DNA of 64,000 bases. Source: Pieris napi (taxonomy: Eukaryota > Arthropoda > Insecta > Lepidoptera > Pieridae). The stretch spans positions 3,472,001-3,536,000 of the forward strand of contig NC_062239.1 in NCBI RefSeq assembly GCF_905475465.1. Direction: 5' to 3'. The notes under the pieces were generated by a model that saw only the letters and a list, made by a program, of their open reading frames with translations, had not been told where the DNA came from and made no database searches. The first letter of the stretch is position 1; each line of letters opens with the position of its first letter. Position numbers and translations under genes: made by a program. This document shows positions 24,701 to 36,469 of the stretch, in pieces.

Positions 24701-26780
24701 GTTAGAGGAACGATGTCTATGAGTTCGGGTTAAGGGGACGACTAAACAGGGCTATTTTGACGTAAAAGTAAAGCTTTATAGGGGTGGAGGATATAACAAT
24801 ACTACTTTAATTTAGTATGTATACAATTGAAAAAAGGTTTAGGCTCGCCAGATATACTAAAAATGACTTGATAAAACTTCATACTGAATACCGAAATATT
24901 ATGGTTTAGTATTTTTAATATTTTTGTGGGTTTTATGTCTAATATTAATTGCGTTAATTATATCCTATCCTATCCATATGCTCCATTGTGACTCTTGTTA
25001 TTAATTTTAGTTGTATTTTCTACATATAACTACTTCCTAGAACTTCCATAAGACAAATCTGTTTTACACCAATTGGTATTGGATTAGATTTTGTCTAGAT
25101 TTTGAAAATACGTGTAGAGGGCTACACTGCTGTATTTTTCTCACGCCGACATTTATAGGCTATAGTAATCTACAGAATTACGATAATTCACTAACGGATA
25201 TGTTTTACTAAGGTTATAAGGTGTAAAGCTCCACAAAAATTTGAAAGTTATCCCGTGCATTATCCCAATATCCGTATATATTTTAAAAAGTTCCTTATTA
25301 TTCCTTATATTCCAGTTCTAATATTGGGTGAACTAAATGACTAGACCATCGAGTATTCCGTGTGGTTGCTTTCCTGATTTTAATGACTGAAATTGTTGAT
25401 TTAGTCTTATTAATAGCTAATTGATAAATATTCATATAGAGAACTGATTATGCTATACATACATGAGGTAATACGATATATAATTCATCAAATTATAATT
25501 GCCATAATTTGAAATTACATGAAATGATATAATTCTCAATATAATATCTAGAACATTCTAATTGGATTCTCGTTTATCAAATTACAATGGAACATAATAC
25601 CGTTGCCGCTTAAATGGAAAGTTAACGATACAATATTTAACTGCGTAATTTTATCATTAAAAGTTTAATACTGAAATCTAAATGAATTGAATGTCAGATT
25701 CAAGTAACAGTTCAAATTCTACTACTACTAGGTTTACATACAAAGCTTCGTTACAATACTGGTCAACTGTAACTGATGTTACATAATAGCATAGCATAGT
25801 TAATGAAATAATCTGAACTCACGATATTCATGAAAATAAATAGAAATAAAAGTAAAAACAAAATTTAAAAGACAATATTCAAAAGGATGTGTTGTCAACG
25901 TACTCAGTTGATATCGGCAACTGTTGGCATGGTCATTGGTCACTGCAATATTGAACCAATGAATATATAATGCAGACCCAAAACAATAAATACAAAACAA
26001 AATATACTATGAACGATAAATAAAACACAATGTTATATTTTACATGTTAATATGTTAGGACGTGTCTTGTGTTGTAAATAACGCTTGAATCACACGATTT
26101 ATCAAGTGATTGGAGATAAACTAGGACTAAAGAAAATCAATCCCAAAGCGGTCCTTATCCAGATAGGGGAGAAATGTTGGTTCAGTGTATTGTAGAAGAT
26201 GGATTGAACTCGAAGGATTCACTGTATCGTGGTAAGTTTTAAAAGTTTGACTATTTATTTATATTTAGACGTTATTTCAACGTTTCTCTGCCGTCTTTTG
26301 GTAAATTTTAATGATTCAACGTTTCGTTTCGTTTTATTCGTTATAAAATAGAATCTATAAAATAAGGGTTTCTGTGGGAAAAATATTATCTTTCTACATA
26401 TCTATACAGTTTACTATATACTATCTGAAAATGTTGATTAAAATTGCTGTAACTAAGTACTTTAGTCTAACCCTATTTAAAAACTTACTATAATTTTTGA
26501 AAAATGCTATTTGTTTAATTCAATTTACAATTTATCCACGTTATCTGCCTTTATAGATAGCCTCGTAACGGATGGTAATCCGAAAAAAGTGTATGTTACT
26601 CCTGTCAATGAAATACTTAATGATTTTGATTAGTAATTTTAATTTAGCATCAGATACTTTAGCATCGAATACATTGGTTTCCAAAACTTACTTGATTAAA
26701 TGCTCAAATTATTTCAGAATCGCATATTCGAATCATGTCAAAATAAAGATTTAAATAGAATTGTCGAACTTTCGTTTTTA
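21720..26780. other. Long AT-rich stretch, no gene seen
   Basis: About 5 kb with no supported gene or clear repeat. A motif GTAGCACGTAG occurs twice near 22995-23035. A GC-richer patch at 24420-24560 has an open frame on each strand (83 and 64 codons) without a recognisable domain. A repeat-like block at 22680-22760 is unassigned. Confidence 0.4.
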
Positions 26781-26786
26781 CCGAGA

Positions 26787-27083
26787 GCAGTGTTGGAGGC
26801 CTAGTGGCTTCAGTGTGTTCATCATCCCTGAGATCGTAGGTTCGATCCCCGGCTTGGTGTGGACTTTCTTTCTATGTGCGAATTTAACATTCGCTCGAAC
26901 GGTGAAGGAATACATCGTGAGGAAACCGACATGTCTTAGACCCATAAAGTCGACAGTGTGTGTCAGGCACGGGAGGCTGATCACCTACTTGCCTATTAGA
27001 TTGAAAAATGATCATGAAACAGATTCAGAAATTTGAGGCCCAGACCTAAAAGAGATTGTCGCGCCACTGATTTATTTTATTCG
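26787..27083 (+). mobile_element. tRNA-derived SINE (best-preserved copy)
   Basis: The head CAGTGTTGGAGGCCTAGTGG contains an A box and GGTTCGATCCC a perfect B box, so it derives from a tRNA and would be transcribed by Pol III. The body reads through AACGGTGAAGGAATACATCG, AAACCGACATGTCTTAGACC and CACCTACTTGCCTATTAG, ending in GCGCCACTGATTTATTTTAT. Other copies lie at 35823-36117 (+), 14951-15245 (+), 4738-5014 (-) and 57848-58095 (-). Confidence 0.9.
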
Positions 27084-27713
27084 TTTTTACTGCGTACATG
27101 ATTAAATTTATTCAGAAATACAATTAACAAAGATGTGTTTCTGAATAAATTAAATCGTTCTTAACGCGATTTAGAACTGTGTTTTCAATTGGGTTTTTGT
27201 AGCTTCACATAGAAGCTACACGAAATGTTCGAGTGGTTTTTTGGCTTTTACGAATTTTCCGCACCACGGAGGATATATACGACTAAACTTACTTTAGGTA
27301 AACCTTCCGGTACGCAGAATGCTGATTAAAGATCAAAAAAACCGACTCGGGTGTTTAGCGTCCTGAAGGGTTTGCTAATAGGTATGTAGGAGCTAGAGGT
27401 TAAAGAAAAATATTTTAAAATGTAACTTGTTTACAGTCTGTTTAAGACATTGATAGATTGCCAATAAAGGGTACAATTGAGATATTTAAAAACTTCATCC
27501 CACTGAAATATGAAGCGTGGCTGAAAAATACGAAAGAAAATATAGACATAAAATATCCCCCGTAAACAGATGACTTTTCGAATAAGTTTTTGGTTCATGA
27601 TTTATGTTAGGTACGCGTAGAACTAACGTTTATTTGAGAAATAGGTTGGCGTTTCCGTTCAGAGGTAGACATATTTTTTATATGAAATATTTCTAAGCGT
27701 ATTTGTGTCGCAA

Positions 27714-27905
27714 GTGTTGGCCTAGTGGCGTACGGTGCTGTACCCAAGATTCCAATCACGGTTGTGAACCTGGAATGTGAACCTTTTATCAAGGAAAACG
27801 TGCAGTTAGATGAAAATGAGAAAATGTCGGAGATCCAAAAATTAGCGTGTGTCAGACAAAAGGAGTGATAACCTAGCGTGGTAGCGCCGGTGGTTTGGTG
27901 CTAAT
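27714..27905 (+). mobile_element. Degenerate SINE
   Basis: GTTGGCCTAGTGGCGTACGG keeps the A-box head of the family. ATTCCAATCACGG stands where the B box should be, GCGTGTGTCAGACA matches the body and GGTAGCGCCGGTGG the tail. It is more decayed than the copy 900 bases upstream. Confidence 0.6.
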
Positions 27906-28157
27906 TCATTAATAAATTTATAATTTGTACTTTTTTTTTCTTATGACCACAACATATGTAAAATCTATAAAGTATAATTATTAACTAAGCCTTAACATGA
28001 ATAAAAAGTAATAATTATTTTCTCGTAAAATTATTTAGAATCAGTCACAAATTTTTTTTAGCGGGAATTGAACTCCGTCGAGACCAGACCATGACTATCA
28101 AACTTAAAGTGTGTAACAAAAATTCGTTAAAAATCCCCTATACAAATAGAATTCTTG

Positions 28158-28188
28158 TTTTAAACCCCTAATTATTAGGGGTTTAAAA
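28158..28188. repeat. Perfect 31-base palindrome
   Basis: TTTTAAACCCCTAAT at 28158-28172 and ATTAGGGGTTTAAAA at 28174-28188 are exact reverse complements around one T. Function unknown. Confidence 0.85.
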
Positions 28189-28559
28189 TGTTAGTAGGCG
28201 TAAAAGGCTATTACGATTTTATTTCAAGAGACTAATAAAAAATTCCATTTTAACTTTTCAATTGGGTCGGAAATGTAACAATACCTTTACAGTTAAATAA
28301 AATATTGTTAATTATATTACGGGGTTTAATTAGTGTGATATTTGGGATCCATTAAAATCCTTTTTGAATTAAACGGATTTCTTGTGATTTTCAATTTGTA
28401 TCCAAAATTATTAACCTAATGCTGTGATAACGTCAAAAGACAAACAAAACCAACCAATTTTAACTTTTAAATCAATTTTATTTACTTCACACCACATTAC
28501 ACATGACTTCATTATTTATACTGCTAACTTATACTAATATTATTATTATTATTTTCTAC

Positions 28560-28740
28560 CAAGTATTAATATATTCTTTTTTTTTGCGACTGAGGCGCAA
28601 ACTAGCTGTTGTGGTCTCTGGCAGAATGACCAAAGCTGTGGAACATTCTGCTCGTCAGCATAATGCTAAGCCAGGGCCAATTACAAAAACAGCACACACG
28701 CATTACATACTTGAGACGAACCGAATGGGAAAAGGAATAA
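28560..28740 (+). other. Unassigned GC-richer block
   Basis: Open on both strands (82 codons plus, 60 codons minus) with a more gene-like base composition than the flanks. The plus frame reads LRRKLAVVVSGRMTKAVEHS. I do not recognise the product. It lies just upstream of an inverted-repeat element and may be part of an unidentified transposon. Confidence 0.3.
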
Positions 28741-28820
28741 ATATAGTTTAAAAAACTAAAAAACACGCTTTTAAAGCACATCAAACTAAAAAGTGAAAAA
28801 TAATTCCTAATTTTAGTATA

Positions 28821-29375
28821 AGATCCTGCTATACAACGACCTTCACCGAGATGCTTATTTAATGAAACTTATTTTATATTTAATTTAATATGTCAATAAA
28901 TATAATCCATATGGGTTGCCTAGCAAATTTCAGTCCAGAGTATGTTTAATTAATATTAAAAAAAAAATTTTTTTTAAATAATTTGCATGTAGTAAATTTT
29001 TTGAACTTTTTTCAATCAATATTTTTAATCAGGGTAATATTATATATGTATCACTATAACCTTCATTTATACTAAAGATGTATATATACTTTAGTGTCAC
29101 ATAAAAAAATTACACATAAATAATTAATTTATTAAAAACAACCTAACATTTGCATATTCTATGGGCTTCATACTTTCGATTGGTATAGAATTTATCTAAT
29201 AATCATACCGGTGAAATGTTTAAATTTTTTTTTTTTTTAAAATTAATAAAACATACTCTGGACTGAAATTTGCTAGGCAACCCATATGGATTATATTTAT
29301 TGATATATTAAATTAAATATAAAATAAGTTTCATTAAATAAGCATCTCGGTGAAGGTTGTTGTATAGCGGGATCT
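28821..29375. mobile_element. 555-bp long-terminal-inverted-repeat element (MITE)
   Basis: The left arm from 28821 (AGATCCTGCTATACAAC) through GGGTTGCCTAGCAAATTTCA to about 28980 is matched, nearly base for base, by the reverse complement of the right arm ending at 29375 (GTTGTATAGCGGGATCT). The arms are about 130-160 bases. TA flanks both ends (28819-28820 and 29376-29377), as expected for a Tc1/mariner-type insertion. There is no transposase frame inside. Confidence 0.85.
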
Positions 29376-29549
29376 TAGACCATTTAGGCTGAAAATGGTA
29401 ATGAACAAAAAATACTGGTATTATTGTGAAAAAGCGTGGGTTGTTCGATAGACGAAAAATATGGCACAGAGTCCTTGCAGCAATACGTGTTGTCTCAATT
29501 TAATCGTTTTGCTTTGTGGACTTAAAAAAAATTTCATTGTTTTTTCGAG

Positions 29550-29760
29550 ATAAACCTATGAAATTATTATATTGTCGCTGATTTAATTTAATTTAATATA
29601 AGTGTACAAAGTTTGAATTAAATCTGTCCGTTTAATGTGGGTCAAAATCGAGTCCGAAGGAGTCGGTTACATACATACATACATACGTACATACTTACAT
29701 ACATACATACATACATACATACAGGTGAAGCTATTATAAAGCGTGTAAAAAAAAAATATA
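29550..29760 (+). repeat. (ACAT)n microsatellite inside an interspersed repeat
   Basis: TGGGTCAAAATCGAGTCCGA leads into GGAGTCGGTTACATACATAC, then an interrupted (ACAT)n run to about 29722, then AGGTGAAGCTATTATAAAGC. I recognise this unit as a recurrent microsatellite-bearing repeat of lepidopteran genomes; the class is uncertain. Confidence 0.65.
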
Positions 29761-29769
29761 TATCTCTCA

Positions 29770-30610
29770 TTATATCTTTTATTTAATTTTTTCTCTTTGA
29801 TTATTGTTATTTTGTGTGTTTATGTGTGTGTATTTTTGTTTGTAATAATTGATATGTCAATATAGTCTTTAAACAATAAATAAATATAATAATATAAATA
29901 ATATCTAGTATTATAAATTTCAATACAAAGGAAATACAATATTACCTTAGTTACATAACTCGATGTTTAGAGTGATTTTCAGCAATCGTAGTCAGAGACA
30001 GACTGCCTCCGTTGACAGATAACTATTCGATATTATGATTAATTAGTCTATTGAAACATTGATTAATTAACGCCATCTATTGCGTGAAGTTGGTATTTCC
30101 AATATCCCGCTCGATTTTTACATAAATTACTAATGAGGGTTTTATTTACATCCGAACCCCAAGAGCTGGAAAGTATTAATTTATTAAAGTTTGAGTGTTT
30201 TTTAATTTTTAGCCGTGAATATTAGAAAGAAGGAATTTCCTTTGCAACGATTTGGAATTATCAAAATTCTTGCGTAATCATTGGTTTTTCAAAATAATAA
30301 TGGATATCAAAATACGTATGTGCATTACCTAGTTATGTGTACTCGCATGCCTAGTGCTCCATAAATTGCGAAACTAATAAATAAAAGATCGCAGCATATG
30401 AATGGCGCCAAAGCTGGTGCAGCCGGCCACAGATCAGTAAAAATTTGAATATGTCATTGACTAGGGAAATTGCACGCCTCCTAGCAAAAAATATAGTGCA
30501 AACTCCTTGATGATTCAAACTTTAGTGAATAAACCTGTAATTAACTATTATAACAATGATGCCTCTATCTGAGCAACGATGTTTTTTTTTTAATTTAGAT
30601 GTAATTTAGA
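29770..30610. other. AT-rich DNA, no gene seen
   Basis: Nothing supported. Confidence 0.4.
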
Positions 30611-30614
30611 TTAG

Positions 30615-30639
30615 ACGAATGTGTATGAAACACATTCGT
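30615..30639. repeat. Perfect 10-bp hairpin
   Basis: ACGAATGTGT and ACACATTCGT flank a five-base loop ATGAA. Small; may be chance. Confidence 0.7.
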
Positions 30640-30649
30640 GTATCTATAC

Positions 30650-32575
30650 AAATGTTAGACATTAAAAATACAGTACTGATGTATTACAAATTTAAACATA
30701 TACACGCGCACATTAAGATAGTATTATATTTTTACATAAAAAATAATTTTAGAATTTTGATATTTTAGTGGATGAATACTGAAAGGCTTTTTAAATAATA
30801 GCATACATTGTATGTATGAAAGGGCAATTTGACAAGATTTTAAAAACTACTTCTGAATATTTAGGGACTATAGAACTTACCAACCTAGTTCTTTTAAGTA
30901 TCGCACGATGCCAATAAACACGTAAATGTCAATTATCATTCTTGAATTAGACATATCTTATTTTTGGACAAAAACAGTATCCGATAGAATTAAATTCCAA
31001 GATGGTATTAGGATAAGACAAGCGAAAACATGTTATTTACAGGTAGGTTACGCCATAGTCTATTTGGTTAATCTGCGACCGTTTTGTGTCATATGACTAT
31101 TGCTTGGCCTAAAGGTACCAGGATACCAGGCCATAAACTCCAAAAAAAAAATATTACTATCGAGTAGATGACGAATTTTTAATTATCGACGTTTTGATAA
31201 AATAATAAAGGCATTTTAATACTTATTATTGTCAATAACACTTAATGTTTCATACTGTCAAATAGCCTATTAAACAAATCTAGCATAAGTGCTAGGTTAT
31301 TAAGATTAGGTTTCAGTTGTACTAGAGTTTGTGCGGAAAAAGTAGCGTCGTTGGATTTGAGATTTTGGAAAAGACTATGTATGATTCTCAATCTTGATAG
31401 TGAAAATTTAAACTCAGATTTGGTTCATCTGGTTTCAGAAACTATACAGAATCACTGTAATAAATTTATTAGTTACATTAGCTTCAGAGAAAAATCGTTT
31501 CTTTCTCATCTTAACAGTATGATTATCCCAGTCTATCATAAAAAGCACATTATTTAATTTACGAAAGCTCAAAGTAAATCGCTGGTTAATATGCACATAA
31601 TGCTTGGCCAACAGCCAGACGAAGAATATATTTCCATATTGGTCCCAAGAGCCTTGACTAGGGCGAAAATTGTAGTTGATAAATCGCCTAAGCCGTACCA
31701 CGTGTAACAGACTATATCCTATAATCAAAAACGTTTAAGTTTTAATATGTTGATGAATTGTTACATTTATTTATAAATGACGTTTTCTATTTTTACTTTT
31801 ACAAAGGAAGTATTATCGCAGTTTGAACAGTGCTGTTTTTAACCTTTTGGTCACTGAGTCACAGCGCGTCACACAATGCCACACACATTGTGTCGATTTA
31901 CAGTCACAGTCAATATAGTGTCATAGGTTTAGAAGAATTATAGTTCCAATAATGTCTGAAGATGTTCAAAATCCATAGTTGTTTATTGGGCACTGCAGTT
32001 GTTTATTGCCAGCTTTTGAGGAAGAAGTGAGCCTTTTAACACTAGTGGTCGTTTCTCCGAGGAAAGTCCTGCATTGAGAAGCAACTCCACAACTTACTAG
32101 TTCGCAATAACAAATGCTTAGTGAAGTGGAATGTGGCAGATTTCGTGTTTATTAAATATTTTTTGACAAAAATTCTTTAACAATACTCGGATTAAAACAT
32201 TATAACTCGTTTAGTTTTAATAAAACGAATTTCTCAATCACGCCCCGTTTCATAGATCTCAAATTTAGCAGATTATCAGATATGAATACCCGTTATAATC
32301 AACCATTTTCCGACTATGTTCACCACAATCTGGAATATTCAAACAGTTAATTATCAATCTATCAGCAGATTCAAGCTTGAATATTTTGACGACCTTTACA
32401 TAAAGGAAATTATTCTTGATTGCGCTCTTTATACACTAGCGGTCAGGACCGTCAACATTGGGCTAGTGATTAGATTGTTTAAATATTTTGAAAATAAATG
32501 TAGCCTATGTTACTTAGTGAAATTATTTTGATATAATGAACATACATTTTTGAATTCATTCGTTTCAATTCGTAA
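30650..32575. other. AT-rich DNA, no gene seen
   Basis: No supported gene. A 97-codon minus frame (31435-31728) and a 71-codon plus frame (32316-32531) show no motif. Confidence 0.4.
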
Positions 32576-32581
32576 CAAATA

Positions 32582-32960
32582 TACAGGGTGTCCCAAAAGT
32601 CGACGTCAAGTCGAAATTTTCTCATAGGTAATGCCACACCAGTTATCAGAAAAATTTAAAAAAAAATTAAGTCATGTATTTTTGAAGTTATGGAAATTTT
32701 CCTTTTATTCCAGAAAATGTACACCATGTGACAGTTTTTTCATTCCTGTTGTTACAAATATTTACTTTTTGCCAATTTTTTTTCTCTTACGTCATCCCGA
32801 ATAGTGCTTTATGTAACCTATGATCCTAAACCCTGTGCCGATCACTCCAACTTGTAGGAAAATGTACTACTCCAGTTTGGCAAGTAGCTTTAAAAGTTAG
32901 CGCATTTAATAAGGATTCTACAGTGGTATAACACTGAGTCCATTATTTCTTAGATCGGCC
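32582..32960 (+). mobile_element. Interspersed repeat beginning TACAGGGTG, copy 2
   Basis: Homologous to 6298-6715 at its start (TACAGGGTGTCCCAAAAGTC) and near its end (GCGCATTTAATAAGGATTCT). The middle is strongly diverged and AT-rich. No open frame. Confidence 0.6.
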
Positions 32961-32964
32961 ATAA

Positions 32965-33810
32965 GAATTTTTTTTTGATAAACAAAGTCTGTTTTTAACA
33001 ATCTCTTTGAAATTACAACAAATGATTCTAGCGCACCCAAAACGTTCCTAATGACCACAGCGTGGTTATATTAGTATAGCGTATTAGCATAGAAAAATAA
33101 ATGTTGCATATAAATAATTTTTTACATATTGTATGTAATAGAGTAACGAAAATAAATTTTATATGAAAAAAACTATTAATGCTCTGCTATGCTATAATCT
33201 GTAATTATGTACAGAACACTAATATAATTTAGATTGGATATGTCTAAAACTGACAGAGCCCGATTGACATAACGACATTAGTGCTAAAGTTAAACTACTT
33301 ATAAATATTTTAAAATCTGCAGCTACCGAGAGAACTAAAACGTCATACCCGGAACCTATGAAGTGTCGTACTTTATGGTACGGTATACATTATCAATGAA
33401 TTAGATGTAGAAATATTTCCCAATGCCCTCTAACACTTGAACGAATTTTATATTGCTTTTAATTCAGCCAACCAATTTCACATAGAAGTCCAAATACTCC
33501 AATACTCTTAGTCTGAAGGAAACTCCAGGCGGTTGCTAATGAGTTTACCAGGTTATTTGGTAAGCACATATCTCACGCTTAAACTGCACAACTAAAACAC
33601 AACAAATCGGTAGAGCTATTCAATGTTTGTTCAAGCTCGGTTCTCGTCTTGCAAGAAACTAGTACTTGGTGGAAACTTGTAACTTAGTACTGATTCGGTG
33701 GTTTCATTGAATGTACTAATTTCGTATTTGAATAATTCATGATTTACATTATTATGTATCTTATTAGATAAAGTACCAATTACTGCGTAAAATTGATTAA
33801 TTTATAGTGA
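32965..33810. other. AT-rich DNA, no gene seen
   Basis: Nothing supported. Confidence 0.4.
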
Positions 33811-33814
33811 ATTG

Positions 33815-33960
33815 TATGACCCTCTAAAGACGTGAGTTCGAATCCCTGCTCTGCCCAAATGTATTTAAGTGTATTTGGTATTAGCATGTCTTATACCCCA
33901 CAATATCAACATGTAGATAGTAGAGACAGAAGATAGATACAGAAGGGTGATCATCAAACT
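33815..33960 (+). mobile_element. Possible decayed SINE
   Basis: GTGAGTTCGAATCCCTGCTC is a good B box, and GCATGTCTTATACCCC followed later by GGGTGATCATC resemble the SINE body. The A box is lost. Confidence 0.4.
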
Positions 33961-33964
33961 TCCT

Positions 33965-34845
33965 GAAATCATAGCAATAAAAGTAAAGAAATACGTTCGC
34001 GTATTGGGCCCTTACAGCATTAAAGAGTATGAAAACATACAAAAAAATATCCGTAATCATTCAATCATTAAAATCAGATCCTTATCAATAACTTTATTAA
34101 AGGAACGTCCATTTTTAAGTCAATATCGATATAATTAGTGATTACGAAAAATTCGATTGAAATTTTAGGTATCCCTTGACATGATTAATGATTGTAGGTA
34201 GATAACGATGACGTAATTCGCACCAGTAATTTAAAATAAAATTTTAAGTAGGTCTCGAATTCTGAATGAAAATGTTGTTCTGAATTAAATTATTGATGTG
34301 AAGCTTCGTGAATTAGGCTTCTATTGCAAATTACAAAATTTAACCGCATGATTCCGGCTTTCGTCTTTTGTTTTCCGCTTTTACCACTGAGGTTGATGTA
34401 CGTGCTACGTTTACGACACGTTACGCTATGCTATTCTAAAACCCTTGTTGCACGTATGAGACATAGGACCTATAAGTATGGAAATATAATTGATGGTAAT
34501 ATAAGCCATCGGAATTTAATATTCAAGCGAGACAGTAGGGTCCAAACAAAAAACACGATCAAAGCATACATCTCAAGGGTCTTTATTTTACGATGCCGTA
34601 TTCAAAGTAAACTGTTTATGGCAGCGGCCTGAACTTTATCCTTTATTATGAAGACTTGCTTTTTGTGTTATTTTTAGTACAGTTGGCTACAGTTTGCTGA
34701 TTTTTTTAAGATGAAACGGCTGTACATTGTTATGAATACAATGCTTGTACAAAATTCTCAGATATCATTTTATGTTAAATAACAAATTAATACTTCTAGA
34801 CCAGTGCCGATAATTTTTGAAACCTAAAAAAAATAATAATAGGAT
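33965..34845. other. AT-rich DNA, no gene seen
   Basis: A 102-codon plus frame at 34324-34632 has no recognisable domain; I do not call it a gene. Confidence 0.4.
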
Positions 34846-34849
34846 GAAA

Positions 34850-35480
34850 CCTATTGGAAAAGGAGGAGAATATTATAAAAATTAAAGGAAAAATAATTTA
34901 CGGGCGATCTGAGGTCGGGAAGGGGAAGGGGGGGGGGGGAGTTTTAAGGGTAAAAAACGGTTTATCTCGATTTCCGGCAAAACTAAAAGTCCTATCGAAG
35001 AAAGTTAAATGGCAAAGTTGTAGGTAATAAAAAGATCTAAAACTTTTGTATTTACACATTTTTCACATAACCTCAAAATTTATGTGAAAAATTCAAAAAC
35101 CAAGATTTTGGTTTTTAATTTTTATCTTTTACAAACTTCTTTTTTTTTTACGAAATTTGGTGAAAACTTACCTTTCTATGTCCCAAATACGCTGTAATTC
35201 ATTTGATTAAAAATATTTATTTTTTCACCTTATTTTGAATGAATATCGAAAAAACACCCTAATTTTCAATCTAAAATTCACCCGTCAAAATATCAGCTTT
35301 TTACAAAAAGTTGGTGTGCTTTCAGTTCGTTGAAATCTCTACTTTCCTATGGTAAAAAAATATATATATATATTACCATAGTAAATCTTCTCAGAAAATG
35401 CAAAACATCGTATGCAGTAACGCCCAGACCCGTCATACCCTTCCCTACTTCTCTATGAAATACGAAAATTTTAGCCCATC
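34850..35480. repeat. Unclassified repeat-like block with a G run
   Basis: It holds a G-rich run (GGGGAAGG then about 13 G at 34929-34941), the phrase GGTTTATCTCGATTTCCGGC, AAAAGTTGTAGGTAATAAAA-like sequence and a short palindrome ATGGTAA/TTACCAT around 35349-35386. The style resembles an interspersed repeat I have seen in insect genomes, but I cannot name it or set its ends. The G run could form a quadruplex. Confidence 0.35.
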
Positions 35481-35489
35481 TAAAGGCTA

Positions 35490-35820
35490 AAATTTTTTTT
35501 TAGGTCACTCAAGTATATATAAGTTATCTTAAAATAGTAATAAATAGGCATCTAATTATAATTTAAAGAAGATTCGTAATTACGAAATTCTCGTATGGAT
35601 ACAGTGACCTTACTTCTTTAGTTAAAAAAATTAAAAAATAACAATATTGCCCTGTAAATAAAATTTGATTACAATTTTTTTTAACGCACAGTAAGAAAAA
35701 TTGTATTATAAAACGGTCGTAACTTACACTCCGTTGGGTTTGTTCGGAATCTTTGCATTATTGGCCTTCAATGATTTGGAAGATATGAAAGTATAAAGCT
35801 GTTGTAATAAAATTTGATTA
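35490..35820. other. AT-rich DNA, no gene seen
   Basis: Nothing supported. Confidence 0.4.
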
Positions 35821-35822
35821 TG

Positions 35823-36117
35823 AGCAGTGTTGGCCTAGTGGCTTCAGCATGCAGCGTGAACCTACGTCCCTGACGTCGTAGGTTCGATCCCGGCTATGTA
35901 TCAATGGAGTTTCATTCTATGTGCGCATTTAACAATCACTTGTACGATGAAGGGAAACATCGTAAGAAAACCGGCTTGCCTTAGACCTAAAAAGTTGAGG
36001 GCGTGTGTCAGGTACAGACGCCTGATCACCTACTTGCCTATTTGATTGACAAATGATCATGAAACACTTACAGAAAACTTATGCCCAATTAATGCCCCAC
36101 ATTAATGTAAATCTTAC
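35823..36117 (+). mobile_element. tRNA-derived SINE
   Basis: AGTGTTGGCCTAGTGGCTTC (A box) and GTAGGTTCGATCCCGGC (B box) head the element. ATGTGCGCATTTAACAATCA, AACATCGTAAGAAAACCGGC and TGATCACCTACTTGCC follow in family order. It abuts a Helitron that starts at 36118. Confidence 0.9.
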
Positions 36118-36467
36118 CTTAATATATATAAATTACGTGTCACGTTGTTTGCCCGCTATGGCCTCCTAAACTACCGAACCGATTTCAATCAAATTTGCAC
36201 ACGGTGTACAGTTTGATCTAACTTAAAAGAGAGGATAGCTTACATCTCAATTTATACCCGCAATATTATTTTATTGCAAAATATTTGTTTATTATTTGAT
36301 AGTCACAATTCTAACAGATGGCGCTGTGTTGAAAGTACCAACGTTTCACATAAGCTACAATTTAATGACATAACCATGCCTGGCGTTTGACGTTTCCCTT
36401 GAATAGTTTGCTACTATGTAATATAACAAAAACTTAGGCCACAGCAACGCTTGGCCGAGTCTGCTAG
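36118..36467 (+). mobile_element. Nonautonomous Helitron, family H1 copy 1
   Basis: It starts CTTAATATATATAAATTACG, holds GAACCGATTTCAATCAAATT and CAGATGGCGCTGTGTTGAAA, and ends GCTTGGCCGAGTCTGCTAG followed by T. It is about 350 bp. The copy at 42489-43089 is the same sequence interrupted by an extra inverted-repeat element, which makes this copy an empty-site reference. There are no coding frames. Confidence 0.85.
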
Positions 36468-36469
36468 TT

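Noticed and set aside
26778..27036. Open frames of 68 and 91 codons in the SINE
   Set aside because: They fall within a tRNA-derived SINE, which does not encode protein.
29667..29722. (ACAT)n run considered as a CRISPR-like or satellite array
   Set aside because: A simple tetranucleotide microsatellite embedded in an interspersed repeat; no spacers.
34324..34632. 102-codon plus-strand open frame
   Set aside because: No recognisable domain; arginine-rich random-looking sequence.
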